Positions 42,434-52,102 of a DNA stretch of 64,000 nt are shown in pieces. The first letter of the stretch is position 1; each line of letters begins with the position of its first letter. A program made the position numbers and the translations under genes. The notes beneath the pieces were generated by a model, which was given only the letters and a program-made list of their open reading frames with translations, was not told where the DNA came from and did no database searches. Origin of the DNA: Pseudomonadota bacterium. GTDB taxonomy: Bacteria > Pseudomonadota > Gammaproteobacteria > Burkholderiales > Burkholderiaceae_C. Where the stretch lies: assembly GCA_022566735.1 (NCBI GenBank), contig JADFIG010000005.1, positions 62,001-126,000 on the forward strand. The letters are read 5' to 3'.

Positions 42434-43417
42434 TCACCAGCGGGGCTGGCTGAGTTCTTCGAAGAGGTCGGTGTACAGGCTCAGCCGGATGGGGCTGATC
42501 TCGCCGCGCTCCACCGCCGCGCGCACGGCACAGCCCGGTTCCTGGCGGTGGGTGCAGTTGTGGAAGCGGCAGTCGGCCACGTGGGCGCCCAGGTCGGGCA
42601 TCCAGCGCGTCAGCTCGGTGGCCGGGATGTGGTGCAGGCCGAATTCCTGGAAGCCCGGCGAGTCGATGATGGCGCTGCGTTCGGCGTCGCCCGCTTCGCC
42701 ATCGAGCCAGTACCAGAGGCTGGAGGTGGTCGTGTGGCGGCCGGAGTTCAGCGCCTGCGAGATCTCTCCCACCTCGGCGCGGGCCTCGGGCAGCAGGGTG
42801 TTGATGAGGGTGCTTTTGCCGGCGCCCGAGGGGCCCAGCACCAGCGTGGCCTTGCCTTGCAGCAGGGGCATGACCTGGGCGCGGGCGGCGTCTTCCTCTG
42901 CCTTGAGCGAGAGCTCGACCACGTTGTAGCCCATGGCGCGGTAGGGCGCCAGGCGGGCGCGGGCGGTGTCGGCGCCGGGCAGGTCGATCTTGTTGAGCAC
43001 GATGGTCACGGGGATGTCGGCCGAGCGCGCGGCGATCAGGGCCCGCGTGAGTTGCATCTCGCTGAAGACGGGCTCCACGGCGATCCACATCAGCAACTGG
43101 TCGAGGTTGGCCGCAAACGACTTGCTGCGCCATTCGTCCTGGCGCCACAGCAGGTTGCGGCGCTCGTCCACCGACGTGATGACGCCTTCGTCGCCGCCTT
43201 CCAGCGTGTGCTGCCAGCGCACGCGGTCGCCCACCACCGCTTCGCTCTTCTTGCCGCGCGGGTGGCAGATCAGGCGTTGGCCTTGGGTGTCTTCGACCAT
43301 GACGTGGCGGCCGTGCGTGGCCACCACCAGGCCCTGGCGGTCGTCGGGCGAGGCGCCCTTGCCGGCCTTGTGGCGGGCTGCGCGCAGCGGCGCCGTGCTG
43401 CCGTGCCCGCGCTTCAT
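42434..43417 (-). CDS. rsgA: Small-ribosomal-subunit-dependent GTPase RsgA
   Basis: 327 residues. An N-terminal OB fold (GLVVATHGRHVMVEDTQGQRLICHPRGKK) precedes a circularly permuted GTPase: G4 VLNKIDLPG first, then the P-loop LGPSGAGKSTLIN, then G3 DSPGFQEFG. The C-terminal zinc site is CRFHNCTHRQEPGC. RsgA checks late 30S assembly. It overlaps phhB by 4 bases. Confidence 0.97.
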   Translation of the reverse strand: MKRGHGSTAPLRAARHKAGKGASPDDRQGLVVATHGRHVMVEDTQGQRLICHPRGKKSEAVVGDRVRWQHTLEGGDEGVITSVDERRNLLWRQDEWRSKSFAANLDQLLMWIAVEPVFSEMQLTRALIAARSADIPVTIVLNKIDLPGADTARARLAPYRAMGYNVVELSLKAEEDAARAQVMPLLQGKATLVLGPSGAGKSTLINTLLPEARAEVGEISQALNSGRHTTTSSLWYWLDGEAGDAERSAIIDSPGFQEFGLHHIPATELTRWMPDLGAHVADCRFHNCTHRQEPGCAVRAAVERGEISPIRLSLYTDLFEELSQPRW

Positions 43418-43767
43418 GCGAGCAGGGCGTCGACCCGGGCCGCGCAGATGAAGTCGTTGAAGGACAGGCCACCGACCGAGTGGGTGGACCAGTTCAGCGT
43501 GCAGCGCTGGTAGCTCACGGCCAGGTCGGGGTGGTGGTCCTGCTCATGGGCGATCCAGGCGACGGCGTTGACGAAGGCCATGGTGCGGTGGAAGTCGGCG
43601 AAGGTGAAGGTGCGGGTCAGCACCACGCCGGGGCCGTCGCGCTGGATGTCCCAGCCGGGGAGCTGGGCCAGCAGGCGGGCGGCCTGGGCCTCGTCGAGGG
43701 CGGGGCCGCTCTGGTGGGCGCAGCGTTGCTGCAGCAAGGGCAGTGAAGCAGGGGAAGGCATGGGCAT
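43414..43767 (-). CDS. phhB: Pterin-4a-carbinolamine dehydratase
   Basis: 117 residues with the signature EQDHHPDLAVSYQRCTLNWSTHSVGGLSFNDF. The His pair and later His are the catalytic set. It dehydrates 4a-hydroxytetrahydropterin, recycling the cofactor of phenylalanine hydroxylase; no phhA is visible here, so it may have a general pterin role. It starts 6 bases after the M48 peptidase stop and overlaps rsgA as ATGA. Confidence 0.93.
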   Translation of the reverse strand: MPMPSPASLPLLQQRCAHQSGPALDEAQAARLLAQLPGWDIQRDGPGVVLTRTFTFADFHRTMAFVNAVAWIAHEQDHHPDLAVSYQRCTLNWSTHSVGGLSFNDFICAARVDALLA

Positions 43768-43772
43768 GGGGC

Positions 43773-45032
43773 TCAGCGCATGGCGGCCAGGCGCTCGGTG
43801 GCCGGCGGGTGCGAGCAGTGGAAGCGCACGTACAACGGATCCGGGGTGAGCGTGGACGAGTTGTCCTTGTAGAGCTTGATGAGCGCGTTGGCCAGGTCGG
43901 CAGCGCTGGCCTGGGCGCAGGCGTAGGCATCGGCCTCGTACTCGTCCTTGCGCGACAACGCGGCCATCACCGGGGCCACGAAGAACATCACGGGCGGCAG
44001 CGCCATCAGCATCAGCAACAGGGCCAGTGCGTCGTTGGGCGCGTCCAGGTTGGGGCGCACACCCAGGCCCAGGAAGAAGCCGGCCTGGTGCGTCAGCCAG
44101 CCCAGCAGGGCGAAGCCGCCCAGGCTCATGGCGAACATCATCAGCAGGCGCTTGAGGACGTGCTTGTGCTTGAAGTGGCCCAGCTCGTGCGCCAGCACGG
44201 CCTCGACCTCCCCGTGCGACAGGCGCTTGAGCAGGGTGTCGAAGAAGACCACGCGCTTGGCCGCGCCCAGGCCGGTGAAGTAGGCATTGGCGTGGGCCGA
44301 GCGGCGGCTGCCGTCCATCACGAAAAAGCCCTTGGCCTGGAAGCCGCAGCGCGCCATCAGGGCCTGCACGCGCTCGGCCAGGTGGGTGTCGGTCAGCGGT
44401 TCGAACTTGTTGAACAGCGGGGCGATGAAGATGGGGAAGACCACCATCAGCAGCAGGCTGAACGCCACCCAGGCGCCCCAGGCCCACAGCCACCAGGCGG
44501 GGCCGGCCTCACCCATGAGCCAGAGGATGAGCGCCGCGATGGGCGCCCCGATGAGCAGGCCCACCAGCGACTGCTTGAGCTGGTCGCCCAGCCACAGGCC
44601 CCAGCTCATGCGGTTGAAGCCATGGCGTTGCTCGATGCGGAAGGTGCTGTAGGCGGCCAGCGGCCAGTCGACCAGGGCGCTGATGACGGAGAAGGCGCCC
44701 AGCAGGCCGAGCTGGTAGCCCAGGCCACCCACGCGGGGCTGCAGCGCGTCGCGCAAGCTGGTGTTGAGGGCGTCCAGCCCGCCCAGCAGCGTCCAGCCGA
44801 GCAGCATGGCCATGCCGACCAGGTGGCTCACCGCGCCGAAGCGCAGCTTGTCGAGCGTGTAGTCGGCGGCGCGCTGGTGGGCGGGCAGCGTGACCACGTC
44901 GGCGAAGGCCGCGGGCACGGCGCCTCGGTGGCGGGCCACGTGCCGCGCCTGGCGGCCATCGAGCCACAGGCGCGTCAGCGTGGCTGCGACGATGGAGGTC
45001 ACGAAAAGCAGGGTCACGAGGCTGGGGTGCAT
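43773..45032 (-). CDS. M48 (Ste24/CAAX-protease-like) membrane metallopeptidase
   Basis: 419 residues with several membrane helices ([64 protein letters not shown]). The zinc motif is [14 protein letters not shown], with the third ligand in [10 protein letters not shown]. The N-terminal region, including [13 protein letters not shown], matches Ste24-type M48A enzymes. It probably degrades or processes membrane proteins. TACACT lies 7 bases before the ATG with no ribosome-binding site. First of M48-phhB-rsgA and divergent from orn. Confidence 0.93.
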   Translation of the reverse strand: MHPSLVTLLFVTSIVAATLTRLWLDGRQARHVARHRGAVPAAFADVVTLPAHQRAADYTLDKLRFGAVSHLVGMAMLLGWTLLGGLDALNTSLRDALQPRVGGLGYQLGLLGAFSVISALVDWPLAAYSTFRIEQRHGFNRMSWGLWLGDQLKQSLVGLLIGAPIAALILWLMGEAGPAWWLWAWGAWVAFSLLLMVVFPIFIAPLFNKFEPLTDTHLAERVQALMARCGFQAKGFFVMDGSRRSAHANAYFTGLGAAKRVVFFDTLLKRLSHGEVEAVLAHELGHFKHKHVLKRLLMMFAMSLGGFALLGWLTHQAGFFLGLGVRPNLDAPNDALALLLMLMALPPVMFFVAPVMAALSRKDEYEADAYACAQASAADLANALIKLYKDNSSTLTPDPLYVRFHCSHPPATERLAAMR

Positions 45033-45121
45033 GGCCGCGAGTGTACGTTTGCCACACCACTTTGCCTCACAATCGTGGGACTGACCTTCGCGTCAAATCC
45101 CTGATCCCCCGAAAGAAGTCG

Positions 45122-45709
45122 ATGAGCGAATCCACGTCCAGCACCGCCCAGGCCCCCGCCACCCTCGCCAAGAGCGACCAGAACCTGATCTGGATCGACC
45201 TGGAGATGACCGGCCTCAAGCCCGAGAGCGACCGCATCATCGAGATCGCCGTGGTGGTGACCGACGCCAACCTGACGGTGCGCGTCGAAGGCCCGGTCTT
45301 CGCGGTGCACCAGTCCGACGCCACGCTCAACGCCATGGACGCCTGGAACAAGGGCACGCACGGCCGCAGCGGCCTGATCGACCGCGTCAAGGCCTCGACC
45401 GTGGACGAGGCCCAGGCCAGCAAGGACGTCATCGCCTTCCTCAAGCAGCACGTGCCGGCCAACAAGTCGCCGATGTGCGGCAACTCGATCTGCCAGGACC
45501 GCCGCTTCCTGGCCAACTACATGCCCGAGCTGGAAGCCTTCTTCCACTACCGCAACCTCGACGTCAGCACCCTCAAGGAGCTGGCCAAGCGCTGGAAGCC
45601 GGGCCTGTCCGAAGGTTTCAAGAAGGCGCAGAAACACACCGCGCTGGCCGACATCCACGAGTCCATCGACGAGCTGGCCTACTACCGCGAGCACTTCCTG
45701 GTGAAGTGA
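45122..45709 (+). CDS. orn: Oligoribonuclease
   Basis: 195 residues, ATG at 45122 after GAAAGAAG. DEDDh exonuclease: [21 protein letters not shown] (Asp, Glu), [28 protein letters not shown] and [16 protein letters not shown] (His, Asp). It degrades 2-5-mer RNAs and pGpG, ending c-di-GMP turnover. A CACAAT-like hexamer near 45067 may be its -10. Confidence 0.97.
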   Translation: MSESTSSTAQAPATLAKSDQNLIWIDLEMTGLKPESDRIIEIAVVVTDANLTVRVEGPVFAVHQSDATLNAMDAWNKGTHGRSGLIDRVKASTVDEAQASKDVIAFLKQHVPANKSPMCGNSICQDRRFLANYMPELEAFFHYRNLDVSTLKELAKRWKPGLSEGFKKAQKHTALADIHESIDELAYYREHFLVK

Positions 45710-45726
45710 GCCTCGCCGGGTTGCGC

Positions 45727-46113
45727 ATGGCTGTCTCCGCCCATCCCCGCATCGTGCCCATGGCCCAGCCCCTGCGGCCCGGCCAGATCGACCAACCGCG
45801 CCCGGACCGCCTGGTCCAGGGCAACCCGCGCCGCCAGACCTGGCCGCTCTACACCTCCGCCGATGGCGTGACCACGGCCGGCATCTGGGCCTGCGAGCGG
45901 GGCATGTGGCGCATCGTGTTCGCCTCGAACAAGGAAGAGTATTTCTTCGTGCTCGAAGGCCATGTGCGCCTGCACGACCCGCACGGCCAGGCGGTCGATG
46001 TGCGTGCAGGCGAGGGCGCCGTCATCCCGGCGGGCTTCGAAGGGGCTTTCGAGGTGGTGCAGCCGGTGCGCAAGCACTTCGTGGTGGTGGAGCGGCCTTC
46101 AGCGGGGCCCTGA
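45727..46113 (+). CDS. Cupin-domain protein (DUF861-like)
   Basis: 128 residues: [35 protein letters not shown], then [27 protein letters not shown], the two cupin motifs of the (S)-ureidoglycine-aminohydrolase-like DUF861 group. The His ligands of classic cupins are reduced in this family. It starts 17 bases after orn and its last 15 bases overlap the convergent gluQ gene. An alternative ATG lies at 45760. Confidence 0.83.
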   Translation: MAVSAHPRIVPMAQPLRPGQIDQPRPDRLVQGNPRRQTWPLYTSADGVTTAGIWACERGMWRIVFASNKEEYFFVLEGHVRLHDPHGQAVDVRAGEGAVIPAGFEGAFEVVQPVRKHFVVVERPSAGP

Positions 46114-47079
46114 GCCTGGGGACGACCCCTGGCCCGAGCCGACCCAGCGCGCCCGCCACGCCGAGGTGGCCTGCGCCAGCCAGTCGCCCAGCGGCATCTC
46201 GGGGGTGACCGCAGGGCCGCCCTGCTCGGGCGCCAGGCCCAGCACCGTGGCCGCATCCTGCAAGGCGCGCAGCGGGTCGCTGAGGTCCAGCGGCGTGGCG
46301 CCGTTCTGCTTGGAGAGCTTTTCGCCGTTCGGGCCGCACACCAGCGGCGTGTGCAGGTAGGCCGGGGTGGGCAGGCCCAGGCAGCGCTGCAGCCAGATCT
46401 GGCGGGGGGTGTTGTCGGCGAGGTCTTCGCCACGCACGACGTGGGTGATGCCCTGCTCGGCGTCATCGACCACGACCGCCAGCTGGTAAGCCCACAGGCC
46501 ATCGGCCCGCTTGATGACGAAGTCGCCGACGGCGGTGTCGAGCTGCTGCGACTGCGGCCCCAGCCTGCGGTCGTGCCAGTGGATCAGGCCGGCCTCGCCC
46601 GTGGGCACCTGCAGGCGCCAGGCGCGGGGCGCTGTCCCGGCAGGCGGCGGCGCGGAGGGCGGGCGGCAGGTGCCCGGGTAGACCAGCTCGCCATGCCGCG
46701 GCTTGACGTGGCCTGCGGCGGCATGGGCGCGGGCGATGTCGGCGCGGGTGCAGGCACAGCCATAGGCCAGCCCCCGGCCGACGAGACGTTCCAGCGCCTG
46801 GGCGTAGTGCGCACCGCGCTGGCTTTGCCAGACCGGGGGGGCGTCGGGGTGCAGGCCGCAGGCGGCCAGCTGCTGCAGGATGAGCTGGTCGGCGCCGGGC
46901 ACGCAGCGCGGCAGGTCGACGTCTTCGATGCGCACGAGCCAGGTGCCTCCGTGGGCGCGGGCGTCCAGCCAGGAGGCCAGCGCCGCGACCAGCGAGCCGG
47001 CGTGCAGCGGGCCGGTGGGCGAGGGCGCGAAGCGGCCGATGCAGCCCGGGTGGCGTCGGGCCGGGATGGCGCCGCTCAC
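46099..47079 (-). CDS. gluQ: Glutamyl-Q tRNA(Asp) synthetase
   Basis: 326 residues from a GTG that overlaps the LysR stop as GTGA. Class I synthetase catalytic core without an anticodon-binding domain: [19 protein letters not shown] (HIGH-type), [27 protein letters not shown] and [15 protein letters not shown] (KMSKS-type). A zinc site is suggested by CACTRAD and the Tyr/Cys segment (YPGTC). It attaches glutamate to queuosine-34 of tRNA-Asp. Co-transcription with a LysR regulator is unusual and may be accidental. Confidence 0.94.
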   Translation of the reverse strand: MSGAIPARRHPGCIGRFAPSPTGPLHAGSLVAALASWLDARAHGGTWLVRIEDVDLPRCVPGADQLILQQLAACGLHPDAPPVWQSQRGAHYAQALERLVGRGLAYGCACTRADIARAHAAAGHVKPRHGELVYPGTCRPPSAPPPAGTAPRAWRLQVPTGEAGLIHWHDRRLGPQSQQLDTAVGDFVIKRADGLWAYQLAVVVDDAEQGITHVVRGEDLADNTPRQIWLQRCLGLPTPAYLHTPLVCGPNGEKLSKQNGATPLDLSDPLRALQDAATVLGLAPEQGGPAVTPEMPLGDWLAQATSAWRARWVGSGQGSSPGSGPR

Positions 47080-48023
47080 AGCAGCAGCCCCTCGTGCAGG
47101 TCCAGCAGGGCGTGGCGCGTCTTGGCGCTGGCCAGCTGGTGCAGCCACCAGGTCAGGGCCATCCCCGGCGGGGTGCTGCCCTGGCGCCAGGCGTAGTGCG
47201 CAGCGATGGCGCGCCTCGGGCCGGCCACGGTCTTGTGGACGAGGCGGCCGCTGGCGATGTGCGGCCGCACCATCGGCTCGGGCAGGTAGCCGATGCCCAG
47301 GCCGCGCAACTGTGCCTCCAGCTTCGCGGCCATCGACGGCAGGGTCAGCACGTCCTGGCCGGGCAGGATGCCGACCGTCATGGGCTCCATGCCGCGGGCG
47401 GTGTCGGCCACGGCGATGATGCGGTGCTCGGAAATGGTGGCGGGGCTCAGCGGTTCCGGCGCCTGGGCCAGCGGGTGGTGGGGGGACACGGTGAGGATGA
47501 AGTGGTGCTCGCCGATGGGCTCGCAGCGGATGTCGGTGCCCGTGGCGCGGTCGCTGGCCACGCCGATGGCCAGGTCGGCCTCGCCCGAGGACAGCGCTTC
47601 CCAGGTGCCGGTCATGACCTCGCTGCGCATGCGCAGGCGGGTCGGCGGCTTGAGGCTGAGGAAGGCCTCCATCAGGTCGAACACGGCGTGCGGCGCGATG
47701 GCCTTGTCCACGGCGATGGTCAGCTCGGTTTCCCAGCCCGAGGCGACGCGCTTGACGCGGTTGGCCACGGCGTCCATCTGTTGCAGCAGCAAGCTGCCTT
47801 CGCGCAGCAACTCCTCGCCGGCGGCGGTCAGGCGGGCCTGGCGGCTGCGGCGGTCGAAGAGCAGCACGTCCAGCGCGTCTTCGAGCTGGCGCACGCTGTA
47901 GGTCAGGGCCGAGGGCACCTTGCCCAGCTCCCGTGCCGCGGCGGCAAAACTGCCGGTGCGCGCGATGGTGATGACCATCTGCAAGGCGTCGGGCGAGAGG
48001 GCGTGGTGGTGGCGGTCGGACAT
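47076..48023 (-). CDS. LysR-family transcriptional regulator
   Basis: 315 residues. The N-terminal winged HTH is [58 protein letters not shown], followed by the substrate-binding fold ([52 protein letters not shown]). It faces the pirin gene across a 148-base region with a perfect palindrome, so it probably controls pirin and itself. The inducer is unknown. The gene is coupled to gluQ. Confidence 0.93.
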   Translation of the reverse strand: MSDRHHHALSPDALQMVITIARTGSFAAAARELGKVPSALTYSVRQLEDALDVLLFDRRSRQARLTAAGEELLREGSLLLQQMDAVANRVKRVASGWETELTIAVDKAIAPHAVFDLMEAFLSLKPPTRLRMRSEVMTGTWEALSSGEADLAIGVASDRATGTDIRCEPIGEHHFILTVSPHHPLAQAPEPLSPATISEHRIIAVADTARGMEPMTVGILPGQDVLTLPSMAAKLEAQLRGLGIGYLPEPMVRPHIASGRLVHKTVAGPRRAIAAHYAWRQGSTPPGMALTWWLHQLASAKTRHALLDLHEGLLL

Positions 48024-48051
48024 GGTGGGCGGCACGCGATGAGGGCCTGAC

Positions 48052-48072
48052 TCATTCAAATGCTTTGAATGA
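48052..48072. promoter_or_regulatory. LysR-type operator palindrome
   Basis: The 19-mer CATTCAAATGCTTTGAATG, extended by one matching base on each side, is a perfect inverted repeat with a 3-base centre and contains the T-N11-A pattern of LysR sites. It lies 29 bases before the LysR ATG. A TACAGT hexamer at 48114-48119 may be the -10 of the divergent pirin gene. Confidence 0.75.
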
Positions 48073-48171
48073 TGCCATCAGTCGCATGCACACGCAGGCC
48101 ACCGCACCCCTCCTACAGTGAACCCATGGACGCGGTGCGACAAGGGCATCGCCACACAAGGAGACCCCGCC

Positions 48172-48873
48172 ATGCTGACCCTGCGCAAATCCGACGAACG
48201 CGGCCACGCCGACCACGGCTGGCTGCAGTCCTTCCACAGCTTCTCGTTCGCCGAGTACCACGACCCGGCGCATATGGGCTTCGGGCCGCTGCGCGTCATC
48301 AACGACGACGTGATCGCCCCGGGCCGCGGCTTCGGCATGCACGGCCACCGCGACATGGAGATCGTCACCTACGTGCTCCAGGGCAAGCTCACGCACAAGG
48401 ACAGCCTGGGCACGGGCGCCGACATCCTGCCGGGCGAGGTGCAGCGCATGAGCGCGGGCAAGGGCATCCTGCACAGCGAGTTCAACCACGCGCTCTACGA
48501 GCCGGTGCACCTGCTGCAGATCTGGATCCTGCCGACCGAGCGCAACCTGCGCCCCAGCTACGAGCAGACGCACTTCAGCGAGTCGGAGAAGCGCGGTCGC
48601 CTGCGCCTGGTGGCCTCGCCCGATGGCCGCGAGGGCTCGGTGACGATCCACGCGGACGCCTCGCTCAGCGCCGGCCTGTTCGATGGCGATGAGCACGCCG
48701 ACGTGGCGCTGGACCCGGCGCGCAAGGCCTATGTGCACGTGGCCCGCGGCAGCCTGGTCGTCAATGGCCAGGCCTTGCAGGCGGGCGATGCGCTCAAGCT
48801 GGAGGGCGAATCGCAGTTGACGCTGTCGCAGGGCCAGCAGGCCGAAGTGCTGGTTTTCGACCTGGCGGCCTGA
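48172..48873 (+). CDS. Pirin-family protein (YhhW-like)
   Basis: 233 residues with AAGGAG upstream of ATG 48172. Bicupin: FGMHGHRDMEIVTYVLQGKLTHKDSLG carries the metal ligands H-x-H and E, followed by VQRMSAGKGILHSEFNH and LLQIWILP. Members such as E. coli YhhW act as quercetinases in vitro. Divergent from a LysR regulator, so probably induced by a small aromatic or stress signal (inference). Confidence 0.93.
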   Translation: MLTLRKSDERGHADHGWLQSFHSFSFAEYHDPAHMGFGPLRVINDDVIAPGRGFGMHGHRDMEIVTYVLQGKLTHKDSLGTGADILPGEVQRMSAGKGILHSEFNHALYEPVHLLQIWILPTERNLRPSYEQTHFSESEKRGRLRLVASPDGREGSVTIHADASLSAGLFDGDEHADVALDPARKAYVHVARGSLVVNGQALQAGDALKLEGESQLTLSQGQQAEVLVFDLAA

Positions 48874-48882
48874 GCCGCGGCC

Positions 48883-49749
48883 TCAGCTCTGCTGGGCTTC
48901 CAGGGTGTAGGCGGCGTAGTCGTCCACGCCCAGGGTCTCGACCAGCCAGGGCAGGGCCTCGGCCAGGCGCTCGTACAGCGTCCACGGCGGGTTGATCACG
49001 AACATGCCGCTGCCATACAGCCCCAGGCCGCCCTTTTCGGCACCCTTGACGCGCAGCGTGGCGTGCAGCCAGTCGACCTTGTCCAGGTCACCGCCCAGGC
49101 GCTTGAGCTGGGCGCCGAACTGCTGGGACTCCATGCGCGCGACTTCGGGGTACCAGATCGCGTAGGTGCCGGTGGCAAAGCGCGGGATGGCGTCCTTGAG
49201 CGTTTGAAGGACGCGGCGGTAGTCCTCCTTCATCTCGTACGGCGGGTCGATGTGGATCAGGCCCCGGCGCGGCGGCGGCGGCAGGATGCTGCGCAGGCCG
49301 GCAAAGCCGTCGGCTTCCTCGATGCTGACGCCGCGCCTGACCGATTCGAAGTGCCCGCGCAGCAGGCCGATCTCGGTGGGGTGGAGCTCGTAGAGGCGCA
49401 GGTGGTCGCCCTGGCGCAGCATCTGCGCGGCCAGCTGGGGCGAGCCGGGGTACCAGCGCAGCTCGTTGCCGTCGTTGAGCCGGGCGACCTGGTCGAGCAG
49501 GGCTTTGACGGCCAGGGGCGTGGCCGGGTCCTTGCGCAGTGGCCACAGCGTGCCGATGCCGCCCAGGGACTCGCCGCTCTTGGTGGCGTAGTTGCTGGTG
49601 AGGTCGTAGAGGCCGCCGCCGGCGTGGGTGTCGATCACCCAGAAAGGTTTGTCTTTGTGCAGCAGGTGCTCAAGCACCTGCACCAGCACCATGTGTTTGA
49701 GCACATCGGCGTGGTTGCCCGCGTGGAAGCCGTGTCGGTAACTGAACAT
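48883..49749 (-). CDS. rlmJ: 23S rRNA (adenine2030-N6)-methyltransferase
   Basis: 288 residues: MFSYRHGFHAGNHADVLKH is the invariant RlmJ start, VIDTHAGGGLYDL the SAM motif I region and LIHIDPPYEMKEDY the N6-methylase D-P-P-Y motif. It methylates A2030 of 23S rRNA during assembly. TAACCT lies 6 bases before the ATG without a ribosome-binding site, suggesting a leaderless message. Convergent with the pirin gene. Confidence 0.96.
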   Translation of the reverse strand: MFSYRHGFHAGNHADVLKHMVLVQVLEHLLHKDKPFWVIDTHAGGGLYDLTSNYATKSGESLGGIGTLWPLRKDPATPLAVKALLDQVARLNDGNELRWYPGSPQLAAQMLRQGDHLRLYELHPTEIGLLRGHFESVRRGVSIEEADGFAGLRSILPPPPRRGLIHIDPPYEMKEDYRRVLQTLKDAIPRFATGTYAIWYPEVARMESQQFGAQLKRLGGDLDKVDWLHATLRVKGAEKGGLGLYGSGMFVINPPWTLYERLAEALPWLVETLGVDDYAAYTLEAQQS

Positions 49750-49870
49750 GGGCGAAGGTTAGCGGGTTTGCGGACCGTTGGCCCACGTCCAGGTGTCTTT
49801 TTTGAAGGGGCCGCCCTGGCCCGATCTGCGTCAGTGGGACGCTTTCCTGTTGTCTGAAAGGAAACACAAC

Positions 49871-50428
49871 ATGAGCAAGAAGATCGTCATCGTCTATTTC
49901 AGCGGCTACGGCCACACCCAGCGCATGGCCGAGGCCGTCGCGCAGGGTGCCGGCGGCGCGCTGCTGGCCGTGGACAAGGACGGCAACCTGCCCGACAGCG
50001 GCTGGGAAACCCTGGCTGCCGCCGACGCCATCATCTTCGGCGCGCCGACCTACATGGGCAGCGTGCCCTGGCAGTACAAGAAGTTCATCGATGCCACCTC
50101 CAAGCCCTGGTACCACCAGCAGTGGAAGGACAAGATCGCCGCCGGCTTCACCAACTCGGCCTCGATGAACGGCGACAAGCTCTCCACCCTGCACTACCTG
50201 TTCACCCTGTCGCAGCAGCACAGCATGATCTGGGTGGGCACGGGCCTGATGCCCAGCAACAGCAAGGCCGCCACGCGCAACGACCTCAACTACGTGGCCT
50301 CGTTCAGCGGCGCCATGGCCTCGACGCCCTCGGACGCCAGCGTGGAGGAAATGCTCCCCGGTGACCTGGAGACCGCCCGCCAGTTCGGCGCCCGCGTGGC
50401 CGCGGTGGCGGCAAAATTCTCGGCCTGA
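49871..50428 (+). CDS. Flavodoxin-family NAD(P)H:quinone oxidoreductase (WrbA-like)
   Basis: 185 residues. FMN loop: IVIVYFSGYGHTQRMAEAVAQGA; the second loop AIIFGAPTYMGSVPWQYKKFIDATS and the third, FTNSASMNGDKLSTLHYLFTLSQQHSMIWVG, are typical of WrbA-like flavodoxins. It probably reduces quinones by two electrons. GAAAGGAAAC precedes the ATG. 32 bases upstream of another flavin reductase, so the two may form an oxidative-stress operon. Confidence 0.9.
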   Translation: MSKKIVIVYFSGYGHTQRMAEAVAQGAGGALLAVDKDGNLPDSGWETLAAADAIIFGAPTYMGSVPWQYKKFIDATSKPWYHQQWKDKIAAGFTNSASMNGDKLSTLHYLFTLSQQHSMIWVGTGLMPSNSKAATRNDLNYVASFSGAMASTPSDASVEEMLPGDLETARQFGARVAAVAAKFSA

Positions 50429-50460
50429 TCCTTCCACAACCGCCACGCTGAAAGCCATCC

Positions 50461-51084
50461 ATGACCGCATCCGCAGTCTCCCGTCCACCCCGCCTGCTGG
50501 TCTTGTCCGGCAGCGCCCGCACGGGCTCGTTCAACCGCGAGTTGGTCGAACTGGCCGCGCTCAAGGCCCGCAACCTCGGCGCCGAGACCACCTCGGTCGA
50601 CCTGCGCGCCCTGGCCTTGCCGGTGCTCGATGCCGACCTGCTGCAGGCCCAGGGGATGCCGGCCGGGGCGCTGCGCCTGCGCGACTGGATGGCCCAGCAC
50701 GATGGGGTGCTGCTGTCCAGCCCGGAATACAACGCCCTGCCCTCGCCGCTGTTCATCAACGCGTTCGACTGGCTGTCGCTGGTGCAGGCCGAGGGCGAGC
50801 AGCCTTCCGGCACCGCAGCGACCGCGGGCAAGCCGGTGGGCCTGATGGCGGCCTCGCCGGGCGCGCTGGGCGGCATCCGCGCGCTGCCCATCGTGCGCAC
50901 CTACCTGAGCACCAATTTTGCGATGGTGGTGGTGCCCGAGCAGCTGGCCCTGCCGCTGGCCGACCAGCAGCTCCACGCCCAGCGCCCCGATCTGGAGCGT
51001 CTGGCCAAGCCGGAGCTGGACGCGGTGCTCGACCGCCTGGTGGCCTCGGTGGTGCGTCAGGCGCGCTGGCGCATCAGCGCCTGA
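50461..51084 (+). CDS. NADPH-dependent FMN reductase-like protein
   Basis: 207 residues. LLVLSGSARTGSFNRELVELAAL is the FMN-phosphate loop, HDGVLLSSPEYNALPSPLFINAFDWLS the isoalloxazine-binding P-E-Y-N motif and LMAASPGALGGIRALPIVRTYLS the third segment. Relatives include ChrR/azoreductase-type quinone reductases. Probably co-transcribed with the flavodoxin-family gene before it. Confidence 0.92.
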   Translation: MTASAVSRPPRLLVLSGSARTGSFNRELVELAALKARNLGAETTSVDLRALALPVLDADLLQAQGMPAGALRLRDWMAQHDGVLLSSPEYNALPSPLFINAFDWLSLVQAEGEQPSGTAATAGKPVGLMAASPGALGGIRALPIVRTYLSTNFAMVVVPEQLALPLADQQLHAQRPDLERLAKPELDAVLDRLVASVVRQARWRISA

Positions 51085-51097
51085 AGGGGCGGACGCC

Positions 51098-52048
51098 TCA
51101 TTTGTTGGCGGCCAGGAAGCCCCGCAGCACCTGCAGGGTGGTTTCGGGGGCTTCCTCCTGGGGCAGGTGGCCCAGCTCGGGGAAGGTCACCAGCTTGCAG
51201 TGCGGGATGTCCCGGCAGAACAGGTTGCCCTGGTCGGGCGAGATCATCTCGTCGCGCTCCCCCCACAGCACCAGCGTGGGCTGCTGCACGCGGTGGATCA
51301 GCGGTGCGGCGGCGCCGAACTGGGCCTGGTCCATGCGCTGGAAGAGCGCACGGCGGTTGCCCACGCGCAGCGCGAGCTCGAAGTAGCGGTCGACCTTGTC
51401 CTGGGTGACCTTGCGCGCGTCGCCGAAGACGCTGCGCACGCTGGTGGCGACCATGGCGCGCGGCAGGATGCGCTCCGACACCCAGCGCAGCCCGCGCATG
51501 CTGGCCACCTGGAAGCCCAGGGGCATGGACAGCACGGAGGGCGAGTAGCCGTCGGAGTCGATCAGCACCAGCTTGCGCACGCGCTCGGGCGCCAGCACGG
51601 CGGTCTGCCAGGCGATCTCCCCGCCCAGGGCATTGCCCACCAGCACCACCTGCTTGACGCCCAGGCTGTCGAGCAGGCGCAGCACGAAGCGCGTGTAGGC
51701 GTCGATGCGGTAGTCGCCCTGGGGGCTGGGGCCGGTCAGGCCGAAGCCGGGCAGGTCCATGCTGATGACGCGGTGCTGGCCTTGCAGCGCGGCCTGCCAT
51801 TCCTCGAAGGAGTGCAGGCTCGACGACATGCCGTGCAGCAGCACGATGGGCGTGGGGTCGTTGCGCGGGCCGGTGTCGCGCACATGCACCTGCATGCCGT
51901 CGAGCTCCAGGAAGGTCGACGGCTCCGGCGCCCAGCGAGCCAGCAACTGCCCAAGCTGGCGGTCAGGCTCCCAGGTCGCCCACACCCCCACGGACAGCAC
52001 CGCCCCGATGAGGACGGCGCTCCACCACAAACGCTTGAGCCAGTTCAT
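51098..52048 (-). CDS. Membrane-anchored alpha/beta-hydrolase fold protein lacking the nucleophile Ser
   Basis: 316 residues. An N-terminal membrane anchor (LWWSAVLIGAVLSVGVWATW) is followed by the fold: PIVLLHGMSSSLHSFEEW (oxyanion HG), RVISMDLPGFGLTG, the elbow VVLVGNALGGEIAW, WGERDEMI (Asp) and LGHLPQEEAP (His). The elbow reads G-N-A-L-G where active relatives have G-N-S-[LM]-G, so the nucleophile is Ala (GCC codon). Asp and His remain. It is either a pseudoenzyme or a different catalyst. Convergent with the FMN reductase gene. Confidence 0.85.
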   Translation of the reverse strand: MNWLKRLWWSAVLIGAVLSVGVWATWEPDRQLGQLLARWAPEPSTFLELDGMQVHVRDTGPRNDPTPIVLLHGMSSSLHSFEEWQAALQGQHRVISMDLPGFGLTGPSPQGDYRIDAYTRFVLRLLDSLGVKQVVLVGNALGGEIAWQTAVLAPERVRKLVLIDSDGYSPSVLSMPLGFQVASMRGLRWVSERILPRAMVATSVRSVFGDARKVTQDKVDRYFELALRVGNRRALFQRMDQAQFGAAAPLIHRVQQPTLVLWGERDEMISPDQGNLFCRDIPHCKLVTFPELGHLPQEEAPETTLQVLRGFLAANK

Positions 52049-52102
52049 CCGCGCATCATGCCGCGGATCCGGGGCCGCTCCCATCCTGGCTGCTGCGGGG
52101 TG

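Noticed and set aside
42087-43472. A 461-codon minus-strand frame
   Set aside because: Its first three quarters is a shifted frame of rsgA. Only the last 102 codons, from ATG 42395, were kept as a gene.
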